Positions 35,101-42,554 are shown, numbered from the stretch's first letter. The stretch: DNA of 64,000 bases from an uncultured Pseudodesulfovibrio sp. (GCF_963675635.1 NZ_OY776488.1:124001-188000), one strand, 5' to 3'. Translations and numbers: made by a program. The notes: generated from the letters alone by a model not told the origin.

Positions 35101-37686
35101 GTCGGCTTCATTGGTAACAACCAGGCCACTGGCTGCCAGCCTGGGTTGGCCTTCGTCTCCTTCGGGAGGAGTCTGTTCTTCTTCACCCTTGGTATAGATG
35201 CGGGAGACGAATATTTCGGTGTCATCCACATCCGTGTCGGCTACGCCTCCATGGGCGTCGCCGTTGATTACGTCACCGTGGATGGTGTCGGTCTGTTGCG
35301 TTGACTCCTCGCCGCCATCGAAACGAGCTGCCGCGAAGTCATTCAGATCGGTGAGGCCTGCGCCCCATTCTATAATGGAGTTGGTGTCGGAGTACGCTAC
35401 GGGCGCATCGTTTGCACCGTTCACAGTGAAGGTGAGGTTGGCGTAGTCCATGGCGCCGGAATCATCCATAACGGCGTACGTAAAGGAATCGGTGCCGGGA
35501 CGGTCGTAGTTGAGAGCTTCCAGATCGGAGTTCTCGTTATCGTCGTCCAGTGTATAGACGTAGGAGCCATCAGAATCGATGGTCAGTGTGCCGTAATGTC
35601 CCTGAACTGTGAAGGAAGCCTGTGCAGGAGAAACCTGCGGATATTCGATAGTGCCGCCCAGATCGTCTTCAACGGTGGGCATGGCGTAGTCGAGCTGATC
35701 GTCAATATTGTCAGAGGGATGTGCGGAGTAGACGCCCATGACAAAGAGGTCGGTCGGTTCGCCGGGCTCGTTCACCATGTCATTGTCGTCAACATCCGAA
35801 TCGTTTGCAAGGACGTTGCCGGAAGCGCCGACTGCCACGGTGTAGTCGTGCAGTTCGCCGCTGACTTGACCATCACGCACTTCCCATGCGTAGACGCCGC
35901 TCTGGCCGACGTTGGAGGTGTCTTCAACATTGACGAAATCGCCAGTGCCGGAACCCATGACCAGGCCGAAATGCGAACCATCACCGGCTGTCCAGCCTGC
36001 GGTAGGATCGCTGTCATCATAGCCGCTCTGCCAGGAAACATCATCATAGCGATATTCTATGCCGAAGTCGCCGTTTCCAAGATCATGCAGTCTGATCTGG
36101 ACGAAGTTGCCGGTGTCGCCCTGGCTGATGTCAGGGGTATCGTAGGAACCGACGCCTTCCCATGTGATGGTGACGATGCCGTTGTCTGCATCGACATGGT
36201 AATACATCTTGCCGCCTTCAAGGAAGCCGGTGTTCTCTGGATTGAGACTGAAGTCATCATACTGGATGGCAATAAGCGGACCATCTGTGTAGGTAGCAAT
36301 GCCATCAGCAAGGTAGGATGTGTTTTCATGGCCGAAAGAGATCAGGCCGTTGGTGGAGATGTAGATGTCTGTGGCAGCGTCGTAATTGGTGCCGTAGAAG
36401 TTGAGACCATTCGTAAAGACGGATGACAAGTCAACCTGAAGAGCTGCGTCATCTTCACCAGCCAGTATCTCGGTGCCGTAACCGTCAACGCCGGGAGTAG
36501 GATCAACCAGATCACTACCGGGTTCGAGAACCATCTGTGTGGTCGCTGTTTCCGAACCATCGTCGCCGAAGACGGGATAACCATCGGGATACTGATACGC
36601 AGTGGAATCGCCGTGCTCAATAGCCTGGACGTTTGTATCTGCGACAGCATAGGGGGCGTCATTGCTTCCGTAGACCGTGACAGTGAGCTGGGCTGTGTTG
36701 CTGACTGCACCGACCGGGTCTTCGATGGTGTAGTTGAAGACTTCGTCGAAGGTCTCGCCTTCTTCCAATCTGTCTGCCAGTTCTTCGTTTAATGTATATG
36801 TATAATCGCCGTTGGGTTCGATGAACAGAGTTCCGTAGAGCCCCTCGACCGTCTGGCCTGTGGACGGAATATCGACAGGGCCGGGGTTCAGACCTGTGGA
36901 GTCAATGCCAGCGTAGTCAATGGAATTCATGAGCAGAGAATCAACGGAATGAGCCGGGTCCGGGTCAAAATCATTTGCAATGACATTGCCCGCGACGGGG
37001 TCCTGAATCTGAGGGAGCTCATTGGGGTAGTTGATGTAGAATCCGGCCCCTTCATTTCCAAGCGCAAAGAAGTCGCCTTCAATGGGCTCGCTCGTGCCCC
37101 GAGGAGTGTCGTCAGGATAGTCGTCGCCTTCGCCGGGCACATAGGTAACGTGCTGTTCCGGGTCAAAGTCGGGATCGCCGATTTCTGTGATCTCATTGAA
37201 GTCGTCGTTGGCAATAGGTGCACTGTTACCCTCGACACCGGGGATAGCCGCTAACGCACGTGCGTCATACGCATCACCCTGACCGCCGAGTGCATCAATG
37301 CCGTCACCGAGTTGACCGGCGTCGTCAGAATAATCACCTGCGCCTGAGCCGGTGGCTGCACCATCGGCTGCAGTTTCAAGTTCTGTTTCTTCACCATCGC
37401 CCGTGTCTGCGAATGCGAACAGATACACGTCGCCGGCTACCTGTTCGCCATCCATCATTTCGAAGGTGGGCAGGGTGCCGGCGTCTGCGAGCGCCTGATA
37501 GTTTTCGAGGATGACCGTTCCACCGCCCTCAAGTGCGATTTCAAGGTTGCCATTGTTGCCGGTAAATTCGGCTTCGGCTATGTCGAAGCCGAACTTGACC
37601 GTAGTACCAGCTGTCAACTGATACGTCTGGGTTTTGCCTGCGCCAGGTAATGAAACCTGCAGCATTTGGGTCTTGGGGTCAGCCAT
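26170..37686 (-). CDS. Giant LapA-type RTX adhesin (3838 residues)
   Basis: Surface adhesin secreted by the type I system. Residues 1-95 look like a retention module; a TAAD at 105-108 and a second di-alanine at 110-111 are candidate LapG cut sites. A nidogen-like domain spans about 405-600 (ISTNGLISFG, LIAIQYDDFS). The body carries about a dozen VCBS/cadherin-like repeats, each ending in motifs such as NGANDAPV, EGSNDAPV or RGLNDAPV. A von Willebrand A domain lies at about 3104-3279 with an intact metal site (DSSGS, GGGTD, SDGAPN). Nonapeptide calcium repeats (GTSGNDVL, GLDGNDDI, LSGGNDTV) at about 3690-3744 precede the secretion signal. The protein is strongly acidic, as expected for calcium-folded adhesins. 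Ribosome site AGGAGG precedes the ATG. Confidence 0.93.
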   Translation of the reverse strand: MADPKTQMLQVSLPGAGKTQTYQLTAGTTVKFGFDIAEAEFTGNNGNLEIALEGGGTVILENYQALADAGTLPTFEMMDGEQVAGDVYLFAFADTGDGEETELETAADGAATGSGAGDYSDDAGQLGDGIDALGGQGDAYDARALAAIPGVEGNSAPIANDDFNEITEIGDPDFDPEQHVTYVPGEGDDYPDDTPRGTSEPIEGDFFALGNEGAGFYINYPNELPQIQDPVAGNVIANDFDPDPAHSVDSLLMNSIDYAGIDSTGLNPGPVDIPSTGQTVEGLYGTLFIEPNGDYTYTLNEELADRLEEGETFDEVFNYTIEDPVGAVSNTAQLTVTVYGSNDAPYAVADTNVQAIEHGDSTAYQYPDGYPVFGDDGSETATTQMVLEPGSDLVDPTPGVDGYGTEILAGEDDAALQVDLSSVFTNGLNFYGTNYDAATDIYISTNGLISFGHENTSYLADGIATYTDGPLIAIQYDDFSLNPENTGFLEGGKMYYHVDADNGIVTITWEGVGSYDTPDISQGDTGNFVQIRLHDLGNGDFGIEYRYDDVSWQSGYDDSDPTAGWTAGDGSHFGLVMGSGTGDFVNVEDTSNVGQSGVYAWEVRDGQVSGELHDYTVAVGASGNVLANDSDVDDNDMVNEPGEPTDLFVMGVYSAHPSDNIDDQLDYAMPTVEDDLGGTIEYPQVSPAQASFTVQGHYGTLTIDSDGSYVYTLDDDNENSDLEALNYDRPGTDSFTYAVMDDSGAMDYANLTFTVNGANDAPVAYSDTNSIIEWGAGLTDLNDFAAARFDGGEESTQQTDTIHGDVINGDAHGGVADTDVDDTEIFVSRIYTKGEEEQTPPEGDEGQPRLAASGLVVTNEADVYNDDDQEVTIEGQFGTLTIRADGSYDYTLNNENPEVDALNVDDSLVETFYYTARNSYDDGVESNEAELNITIYGNNDNPEVSITRPARFDGEFIEDGAHEIGSGAVDILGGHGIQISDVDNIGAELTVTVTQDVRFAGDILSFDVLRANGNPHPQIQTIDGDNTDGITEFQFKGVLVTIDNNTGTIFMEAADGRTPGFNQFEQAMKRITFEIDSEDDTPNTADRDFTVTVRDDNSNPADPYDIDGQGHYSVEGVASTSFTLHVTAANDAPVAENDGIYQVTELSDVTDGGCHLFDGSLGVLLADLLGIPTSELPQNVAEGNVLANDWDPDQFAYGDTGAPDTEDNPNDLTDLRVIGLKYDGEPDLGETSLQSAPPTGSDPFSPVGDTLADGVFVQGLYGRLYMDDEGNFRYVADTEAANALAEGHSATETFTYMISDGDASLSSDPNAYNDPATDTATVTFQIHGSNDQATIIVDEGADQGTVTEVEWVEAPVDPNDDTTWASGSDDPDDFTDSDETVLDEFGNIVVTPAIETLTTGGQLFVDDPDQHPHDPATFTNLAGVSVQVDLEDTFQPDTEVTSKGGTFSINELGEWTYEIDNTLPVVQTMGDGESFTETFEVTSYDGTDSHTITVTVEGSNDAPVITSIAAPVEGFESGAGDWDISRTGSLVDNPIISALNDLLETVDDTFNVDHSAIRDVLENRFLGLFGEGESTQKTFMVDADAETVTVEFDMLEAGLWNESFNAWIASDSDDDSFIINIGGNTFEIPLVAFQSESYSDTLADGSTISFGSYPGMAGSFLHHVTITVPAPASGELTVDLSANIESEWWDFVAQEAFGIDNVSVASYDADGLPMFSVIENTGGDTAVAQLGSSDVEGHAVHYEITGITDANGDPVDLNLNLFTFDGNTLVAHGGETGFDYEASSSYTVTVVPVDEQGGVGQDVDITVNIGNVNEPPTGEDFTMTVGLEGGPVPFLGADGSEGGTGDDADHVSDPEDPSYTGQELDVMITDLPDNGQLVYGPGQTPVTQADVDNGTQFDLNQLSYVPDGEAIEGVLLGSRVAGDAALSQWGVEQPDGSYDLVINGVTVTTSVTRNGDNAELTQYNEGANHIGFGIADERGQGLNGTTNDVLTVSFDGAEVSYAEVGFDGLGGFFNPGSTQQAFATWTAYDAEGNVVASGEVNNNGGDLFETLVLDASLLGEGNTFTSLEFSTVEHGEAGGANWELRYVDAEFTNTDTFDYIPVDSGLPGTDGELVDPAGPSTVTVNILPDAPVNQDPTAVVDNEFVYEPDTGDYAGMAAVTANVLDNDLDPDNTPGEMSLTKVEFDGTTYDFTSADPITITGDHGTLVIGSDGEYTYTATDETLPDGVNPTETFKYTMTDGDTVDNDPVAQSANLVIEVRGLNDAPVALDDAYQANEVNDGGIVTLGNVGTDSGGGDDYDPDTGETVPGTTPDTIVSFSAVGDLPAGVTLLPNGDVQFDQNNPAYDHLGVEETMDITFQYMANDGDADSNIATVTITVNGANDAPVLDLSAGTVTFEGEVADYNNMIGIYTMSDGNPVNPEIILVNANDPNLDIGDILTTYGDGAAPNYFLVAVGEGATPTGTPEFVWDEANGEWAISFDGGTTLFDARFDNPALNPNDIEDTFDPAQLLTGRVAVDDQLTVETDDDDFNDVLADEHDGALGADHGPVTFTEGGAAVGVTGAVDISDIDSDNMSRVEISFEEQPGDVLSITLPSWASFGPDDGDAGTMTIIGDAPKADWEALLQTLRFENTSQNPLGDDLDTEETIENLRDISVTVYDDQGAASNTAHAFVQVIPVNDPPVAVDDNGSASGHYIPGEEVPDGTPLYTFSANVGNVFQWATGGITHTGIKTTGEGNNSAAKTVDNDGPDEALTINFAQSQASVELDILTYGNHNPLFEATSGSTTLTTDTSQPTHLIVTPGTGNSYTVTTNDGTPFESLTLSPNGESNRFSLKGDIELTPADTSSGDMPIVQGNVLANDWDYEDVDYPEGDNPLTPVLEGSTELTVTGIATGDQDNLTDYTGVDFNPDSGTFATGAIIRGTHGVLEIGANGEYTYTPNADQTGEISETFTYQVSDTEGAVDYGLINVSVTIENQGPVADDDTQNVAEDTPTYIDVLANDSDPDGDPLSIDSFDTEATDGAGNVVGTVEQVGDQLLFTPEDGYSGPAHFNYTVTDGGLTDGAQVTLNVISTNDDPEAKDDRFDDQPGTENDFNVVTEGGTNFESNPVNYLLIVDSSGSMGEGTGRMEAAKDALTEMLNTLQEQINSSGGSVKVGIIDFWSDTRIGTYELTDDSSTEIQNALNFVNGFSAGGGTDYQDALRAANTWVTDESNGIETQVVFMSDGAPNNTHNWQDELATLHSNTNVIGVGIEMGSSNMQYINQINENGDGLDLDDPSDLNGLLQDILTVTSTEGTTATGNVLTNDIEPDGDTMSVVSVAFGDESSHGTFTALSDVGSGADDADTAVMVGTFGTLTINTDGTYEYVPDQPAADALATGETETEAFTYQMTDGQGSYDEATVSFLINGADDAPVAVNDVFAGMELTRGYSHTSTVTTNINDADFNGTISGGDYHGNGFTISGRFLYGNSDVVLVNQDDLGVKSYRRDDTNIDGYYDEDMTISFDAPQTSVTITLGDISDKDSPTFSVSGGSGSYSNGVFTATGNITSITIRANQDYDDSFYLESLSASRTVTSTSWIAALVSPNGMSGNVLTNDFDAEDIDHGDTAGASTELVVLGATGVDGYVSLADTTHDSATAGTIQGEYGTLTLNEDGTFQYNVDPALVDHMNHAAVETFEYQIADTDGMTSTATLEFPITLTGDNSVIVGTSGNDVLHDDIGDNVIFGLDGNDDIHLSGGNDTVTLGEGADTITIDPAYIGGNVEVTDFDINAGDQLDLDALGSGNLSITSDSGSSDLILTVQNVSGSEDLVITLNGVVSSHDGISTHVDLASDNVNDIIQQIIDSPDNF

Positions 37687-37746
37687 GATTTCCTCCTAAA
37701 ATAATTTGTATGAGCAGTAAAAATTGAATCCTACTAAGTACTTTAT

Positions 37747-37775
37747 TTTATACACATGAAAGCGTTTATAGTCAA
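37747..37775 (-). promoter_or_regulatory. Sigma-70-type promoter of the adhesin gene
   Basis: On the minus strand TTGACT (37770-37775) and TATAAA (37747-37752) are spaced by exactly 17 bases, placing transcription start about 50 bases before the adhesin ATG. Confidence 0.75.
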
Positions 37776-38211
37776 TGGGTGAAACTCCCGACAAACCAGT
37801 CGTTTACCATGTGGAGAAGCGGTTAACGCCTCCTTGATTCTCCCGGCTGATATGCAGATGTCGAGAGTTCGATTTATGGCGATTATAATAGGATGGGATG
37901 ATTTTTAAACAGGGTGTTGTTGAAAACATAATTGTCTAGACTCAAGTTATCCCCTGATTGTCAGTAGAAATAACAATCCGTTATCATTACTAAATTGTGG
38001 TGGAATCGAGTGGTAAATAAAATTTGAATAAAAAATGTTGCACTCTATAAAGAGGTTTCAGAATAAGGCCAAAGCGTGCATTGGGTGTTTTTCAAGAAAA
38101 GTTGTGATGTTTTAGTGAGATAGAGACTTGACGGTGTGGACGAGCTGGCTTTTCGTTTGTCAGTAAAAATTATGATTTAATCCGGATGGTTATGTCGTGA
38201 AAAACACGGAA
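37776..38211. other. AT-rich intergenic region upstream of the adhesin
   Basis: About 435 bases with no convincing gene. It is markedly AT-rich compared with the flanking genes and probably holds upstream regulatory sequence for the adhesin promoter. I could not identify a specific operator. Confidence 0.5.
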
Positions 38212-38247
38212 ATGCCATTGCTTTGCCTAGAGGCAAAGCAATGGCAT
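38212..38247 (-). terminator. Terminator of the cyclase operon
   Basis: Perfect 16-bp stem ATGCCATTGCTTTGCC with loop TAGA, 26 bases beyond the cyclase stop; followed on the minus strand by TTCCGTGTTTTT. Confidence 0.85.
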
Positions 38248-38272
38248 CGGCAAGAAAAAGGGCGTTGAAAAA

Positions 38273-40378
38273 TTATTTGTTTATCATGGTCCAAACGCCG
38301 TCCCAAACGTCGGGAGGCGTTTTTATCAGTTCGAGGCACTTGTCAAGATACCGGGCTGCAGGAGGGTCGTCTGACGCTATGATCTTGAAAAGCGCAGTCG
38401 CTTGTTCGAAGTCTCCTTTATAGAACTCTTTCAGGCCTAGTGAGAATGTATCCAGTATCTCTTGTCTGGACAAAAAGACTTCTGGGGTGAAAGGCTCAAA
38501 GACGGTTACGGCTTCATTTTTCCCGACGACTCGTATGCAGGAGAGTTCTCTGGTCGGCGTTTTTCCATCCAGTTGTTCCAGTGTGGCTTGTGAGATCATT
38601 GTATATGTGCCGAACTGCTTGTTGATGGATTCCAGCCGGGCAGCCAGATTTACTGAGTCGCCGAGCATGGTGTAATCGAATCGAGTGTGTGAACCAAGGT
38701 TGCCGACAACGGCTGGGCCTGTGTTCAGACCTATCCGCATGCGGAAGTCCTTGCCTGTGCGTTCTCGAAGTTCCGGTCGCATTTGTGCCAGTTTTTCCTG
38801 ACACATGAGGGCAGCCCGGACGCCTCGACCGGCGTGGTCCGGCTGGTCCACCGGGGCATTCCAGAAAGCGATGATGGCATCCCCTTCGTATTTGTCCACT
38901 GTACCGCCGGTTCCTTGAATAATGTCGGTCATGGCTGTCAGATAATCGTTGAGGACGCTGGTTAATTCTTCCGGAGTCAGTCCTTCGGATATTGAGGTGA
39001 ATCCTTCGAGGTCGGAGAAGAAGATGGTCAATTCCCTGCGTTCGCCACCCAGAGTGAGTCTGTCAGGGTTTTGCAGAAGCTGGTCGATCACATGCGGGCT
39101 GAGATATTGCTTGAAAGCGGATTTGATAAACTGTTTCTGGCGACCTTCTGTGGCATATTTGAACGCCCCTGCAAGGAACAGGGATGTCATGCATCCGGCA
39201 AGCGGTACGGCAAGGTTTGACCAGATGCCAATGGAATAGGATGCCATAGCAAGTCCCACAGGTGCAGTCAGGGCCACAGCTGAAGTCGCGACCGTCAGCC
39301 AGAGGCTTTGAAAGATTGTGACGCTGAGTCCTGCGAGGATGGCAAAGGCCAGCGTTATCGCAATGTCGGTTGCGATCCCTGACATGCGCATGAAGTCCCC
39401 GGAGAGGAGATTATCCAGTGCTGTTGCATTGACCATGACGCCGGGAGTGACTCCTCCCAGTGGAGTGGGCCGGAGGTCGTAGAGTCCGGTGGCGGAAAAT
39501 CCGAAAAGGACATACTTCCCTTCAAACTTTTTGGGGTCGATGATCGGCTTTTGACCTTCTGCCAGTCGCATGCCGCTCTCCATTACAGCCGCCGCGCTGT
39601 AGGTCGAGTATGCGTTATTCCCTCTGTAATTGAGAATAGTCAGTCCCTTGTCCGTGATAGGGACGGGTGTCGTTCCGAAGATGAGCGCGTTTCTGCGCAG
39701 GTTAATGGAAGTCGGTTCCGCCACAAGGGAGGCTGCCAAAGGGAGTGAGGGGACGTATCGGTTGTCGAATCGTATAAGGAGCGGGAAGCGGCGGTAGATC
39801 GTATCGGCATCAGGGGAAACGTTGACATTACCGATGCTGGTGATCCCTCCGGTCAGGTCCGGTATAGGAAATGTTGCCACCGAGGCAGAAGGAACGTTTG
39901 GAGTGCCGGACAGTGGAAATATCGGTGCCGGGATGTGTCTGGGCCATTTCTTGGCAGTGCCGTCGTGTCGGGCAAAGTCGGCGGCCAGTACCACCCGACC
40001 AAGGGCAGCGAAGCTGTCGCTTAATGTCTTGTCGTCATGGACGCCATAGACAGAAGGTTCAGTGAATACCACGTCAAAAGCGAGTGAAGCCACACCGGCC
40101 TCCCTGCAGAAGTCGACCAGTGGGGCATACGCCTGTCGCGGCCAGGGCCAGCCCAATCCAAAGGATTCCTGGGCCCAGTCCAGTGATTTCTGGTCGAGCA
40201 GGATGACGGCAATCTGATCCGTTGCTGCGCCTGATTTGGCGAGCACACGCGCCCGAAGGTCAAACGTGACGTTCTCTAGAGTGTCGAGCAGGCCGGTTGT
40301 TAATGCTCCAACGGCCAGAAGGGTGCCGATGAACCCAATAGCAATGCCTGCCAGGATTTTTTTCAGACCTCGAGACAC
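38273..40378 (-). CDS. CHASE2-domain class III adenylate/guanylate cyclase
   Basis: A 701-residue membrane sensor-cyclase. An N-terminal span (about 8-30) leads to an extracytoplasmic CHASE2 domain (about 35-330: FDVVFTEPS, GVMVNATALDNLL), then three membrane spans (about 340-415). The cyclase domain (about 445-640) has metal Asp in IFFSDLEGFTS (near 455), KYEGDAI (near 497) and GDSVNLAARLE (near 572, with the transition-state Asn and Arg), so it looks catalytically complete. A Lys in KYEGD favours ATP as substrate. A TPR-like tail follows. Last gene of a three-gene operon with the SH3 and M48 genes. Confidence 0.9.
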   Translation of the reverse strand: MSRGLKKILAGIAIGFIGTLLAVGALTTGLLDTLENVTFDLRARVLAKSGAATDQIAVILLDQKSLDWAQESFGLGWPWPRQAYAPLVDFCREAGVASLAFDVVFTEPSVYGVHDDKTLSDSFAALGRVVLAADFARHDGTAKKWPRHIPAPIFPLSGTPNVPSASVATFPIPDLTGGITSIGNVNVSPDADTIYRRFPLLIRFDNRYVPSLPLAASLVAEPTSINLRRNALIFGTTPVPITDKGLTILNYRGNNAYSTYSAAAVMESGMRLAEGQKPIIDPKKFEGKYVLFGFSATGLYDLRPTPLGGVTPGVMVNATALDNLLSGDFMRMSGIATDIAITLAFAILAGLSVTIFQSLWLTVATSAVALTAPVGLAMASYSIGIWSNLAVPLAGCMTSLFLAGAFKYATEGRQKQFIKSAFKQYLSPHVIDQLLQNPDRLTLGGERRELTIFFSDLEGFTSISEGLTPEELTSVLNDYLTAMTDIIQGTGGTVDKYEGDAIIAFWNAPVDQPDHAGRGVRAALMCQEKLAQMRPELRERTGKDFRMRIGLNTGPAVVGNLGSHTRFDYTMLGDSVNLAARLESINKQFGTYTMISQATLEQLDGKTPTRELSCIRVVGKNEAVTVFEPFTPEVFLSRQEILDTFSLGLKEFYKGDFEQATALFKIIASDDPPAARYLDKCLELIKTPPDVWDGVWTMINK

Positions 40379-40379
40379 C

Positions 40380-41279
40380 TTAGATACCCTTGGTCATGCG
40401 CGAGAATCGGGCAGCGCGTGGAGGGCATGGGCCAGGACGTTTGTAACTGCCGATTATATTCGTGATTCCCTCGATGCGTTGGGTCGGTGTTGGATGTGTG
40501 CGAGCAAAACCTTTACTGTCCGGGATCATACGTTTGCGCATCTCATTGAGCATATCTATGATGGCATTGGGGTCATAGCCCAAACGCTGCATTATGGTGA
40601 CAGCGTCTGCGTCGGCTTCGTCTTCTGCGGAACGAGAATAACCGCTGTCGATCATGGTGGTAGTTATATCCTTGATGGAGTCGTCAAATGTTGTGGTCAG
40701 TTCCTTCAAGGTGCCGCCGGATAGGGTGGACGTGCCGGTAATGGCCAGTGTGGTTACACCGTCGCTGATGCGGGATTGCTGGATTGCCTGAAGTCCGTGC
40801 TGTCGTTGCACATGTCCGATTTCATGAGCGAGTACTGCGGCCATGGCGTCTTCGGATGTACAGCATTTGAGAAGGCCCTTGCTCACGAAAATGAACCCGC
40901 CTGGTGCAGACAGTGCATTGATTTCATCTGTGTCGAGGACCATGAAATGATACCCGCCGAAGGTCTCAGGACGGTCGGATGCCTGAGCCAAAGTCTGTCC
41001 CATGACATTGATGTAAGCGAGACTGTGTGGGTGGTTCAGAGGTTTGTATCTCGACAGGATGATCGCTGCAACAGAACGGCCGAGGTAATATTCCTGCTCC
41101 GGTGTGATATCCTCAAATCCTGCGGCTATTTTCTGGCCGCTTTCAAAAATAGTGGTCACTTCGGTAGGGACGATGTCGGTCAGGTCATCAAGAAAACCTG
41201 CAGAGGCTCGAATGGCTCCAAGAGTCAGCACAGCCGGGGTTGCCATAGCCAGAGCCGTTAAGAATTGTCTTCGTTTCAT
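40380..41279 (-). CDS. Tat-exported M48-family metalloprotease
   Basis: A 299-residue zinc protease. The N-terminus has a twin-arginine signal (KRRQFLTALAM, cleavage near SAG at 27). The zinc motif HEIGH lies near residue 151 and the third ligand in EDEADADAV. The family includes BepA/YggG-type periplasmic quality-control proteases, but the usual TPR tail is absent. It overlaps the SH3 gene by 4 bases and is separated from the cyclase gene by 1 base, so the three are translationally coupled. Confidence 0.88.
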   Translation of the reverse strand: MKRRQFLTALAMATPAVLTLGAIRASAGFLDDLTDIVPTEVTTIFESGQKIAAGFEDITPEQEYYLGRSVAAIILSRYKPLNHPHSLAYINVMGQTLAQASDRPETFGGYHFMVLDTDEINALSAPGGFIFVSKGLLKCCTSEDAMAAVLAHEIGHVQRQHGLQAIQQSRISDGVTTLAITGTSTLSGGTLKELTTTFDDSIKDITTTMIDSGYSRSAEDEADADAVTIMQRLGYDPNAIIDMLNEMRKRMIPDSKGFARTHPTPTQRIEGITNIIGSYKRPGPCPPRAARFSRMTKGI

Positions 41280-41764
41280 TGCGCTTCTCCCTGGCCGAGA
41301 GCGCCCGTTGAAATGAATTTTGCTATGGTGGTTTGCGAAATGGTCAGTTTTTCCATCTCATCCACTTTGGCATAGTTCAATTTGCTTTGCTTTCGATACT
41401 GCTGTTCCACCTGTTTGTTGAACCCCTTGCCTGCCAAAGCGAGTTCATCCGACTTGGCTGCAGCGTCAACATCCTTGTTGGTCGGGTTGAGAATTATTTC
41501 CTGTTCGGAAAGGGCTGAGACATGTATCCAGCCGGACTTGCCGAGTTTTACAGATGAAATATGCCGCCAGTCGCCTTTTTCAGACGTCAGATTGACACGA
41601 TCCCCATAAGGAAGATTGGCAACGACCTTGCTCAAAAATTCTGGTTTGTCACGGAGTTGTCCTGAACGAACCTGGACACTCATCAACTGGGCGGCAAGGG
41701 CAATTCCTGCGATCAAAACGATGCATACGCATGCGCTTAAACCATTTTTCAACATACCTGTCAT
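41276..41764 (-). CDS. Exported SH3-domain protein
   Basis: A 162-residue protein with an N-terminal hydrophobic anchor or signal (about 8-25) and a bacterial SH3 domain (about 27-85: VQVRSGQLRDKPEF, LPYGDRVNL, WRHISS, GWIHVSAL). The C-terminal half is polar and helical. Such domains bind peptidoglycan or other proteins in the periplasm. The ribosome site AAGAGGA precedes the ATG by 7-8 bases. First gene of the SH3-M48-cyclase operon. Confidence 0.8.
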   Translation of the reverse strand: MTGMLKNGLSACVCIVLIAGIALAAQLMSVQVRSGQLRDKPEFLSKVVANLPYGDRVNLTSEKGDWRHISSVKLGKSGWIHVSALSEQEIILNPTNKDVDAAAKSDELALAGKGFNKQVEQQYRKQSKLNYAKVDEMEKLTISQTTIAKFISTGALGQGEAQ

Positions 41765-41856
41765 GGGTGTTTCCTCTTCGGCTCAAAATCGTTGATTTTT
41801 TGCAGTATGCTGGAGCATAGCAAGAAATGAGGAAAATGCGCAACGAAGGAAGACGA

Positions 41857-42258
41857 TCAGACTCTTAATGTTGTCATGAACATGGGGGATGTCCCGTCTG
41901 CGCAATGGTAGCCACATCTTTCATAGAACCCCACAGCGTGAGAATACGCCACCAGAACCTTGTGCATAACATCTGCATAGGTTTCATCAACCATGTCCAG
42001 CAGTCGTTTACCAACCCCGTGTCCCTGGCATTCCGGTCTGACCAACATGTAATGGATGTAGGCGGCCATATACCCATCGGACAGAACGTTCACGAGTCCG
42101 ACAAGCCGGTCGCCATCCCATGCAGTAAATACAGATGTCGACGAGTGGATTGCCATGGTCAGTTTTTCAGGATGGTTTCCCGAGTCCCAATCCAATGCTA
42201 AAAACAGATCCTGCAAATCTGTCATTTTCAGATTCTTTTCATTCTTATATGTATACAT
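41857..42258 (-). CDS. GNAT-family N-acetyltransferase
   Basis: A 133-residue acetyltransferase. The acetyl-CoA motif is visible as VRPECQGHGVGKRLLD, followed by VAYSHAVGFYERCGY, which are motif A and B of the GNAT fold. The ATG at 42258 is chosen because AAGGAG lies 10 bases upstream; an in-frame start at 42303 would place that site inside the gene. The substrate is unknown. It is the last chromosomal gene before the tRNA-Ala insertion site. Confidence 0.85.
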   Translation of the reverse strand: MYTYKNEKNLKMTDLQDLFLALDWDSGNHPEKLTMAIHSSTSVFTAWDGDRLVGLVNVLSDGYMAAYIHYMLVRPECQGHGVGKRLLDMVDETYADVMHKVLVAYSHAVGFYERCGYHCADGTSPMFMTTLRV

Positions 42259-42310
42259 ATACTCGTTTCTCCTTGTGCATAAAGTTGCTGGAGAAGCATA
42301 CATTTAGCTA

Positions 42311-42342
42311 ATTGATACGTCCAATATATGGTTAGTATCAAT
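42311..42342. promoter_or_regulatory. Inverted repeat upstream of the acetyltransferase gene
   Basis: Eight-bp arms ATTGATAC and GTATCAAT separated by 16 bases, between the acetyltransferase start and the tRNA promoter; a third related piece CGATACAA follows. It is a possible operator. Confidence 0.35.
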
Positions 42343-42389
42343 CGATACAAACTTGATCTCGTTTGTCGTCGTCAAAGCCATTTTCTCTG

Positions 42390-42418
42390 TTGACAACTAT
42401 CGACACTTTGAGCAAATT
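42390..42418 (+). promoter_or_regulatory. Promoter of tRNA-Ala
   Basis: TTGACA (42390-42395) with a 17-base spacer and CAAATT (42413-42418), ending 17 bases before the mature tRNA. Confidence 0.5.
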
Positions 42419-42435
42419 GACTTTCCCAACAGCGT

Positions 42436-42511
<76 letters not shown>

Positions 42512-42520
42512 ATGATTATA

Positions 42521-42554
42521 AAGGCTTAGAAGGTTTTCCTTCTAAGCCTTTTTT
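42521..42554 (+). terminator. Island-side terminator of tRNA-Ala
   Basis: Thirteen-bp stem AAGGCTTAGAAGG with loop TTTT, then a T-run. It was brought by the island; the original chromosomal terminator is probably at 60733-60766. Confidence 0.8.
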
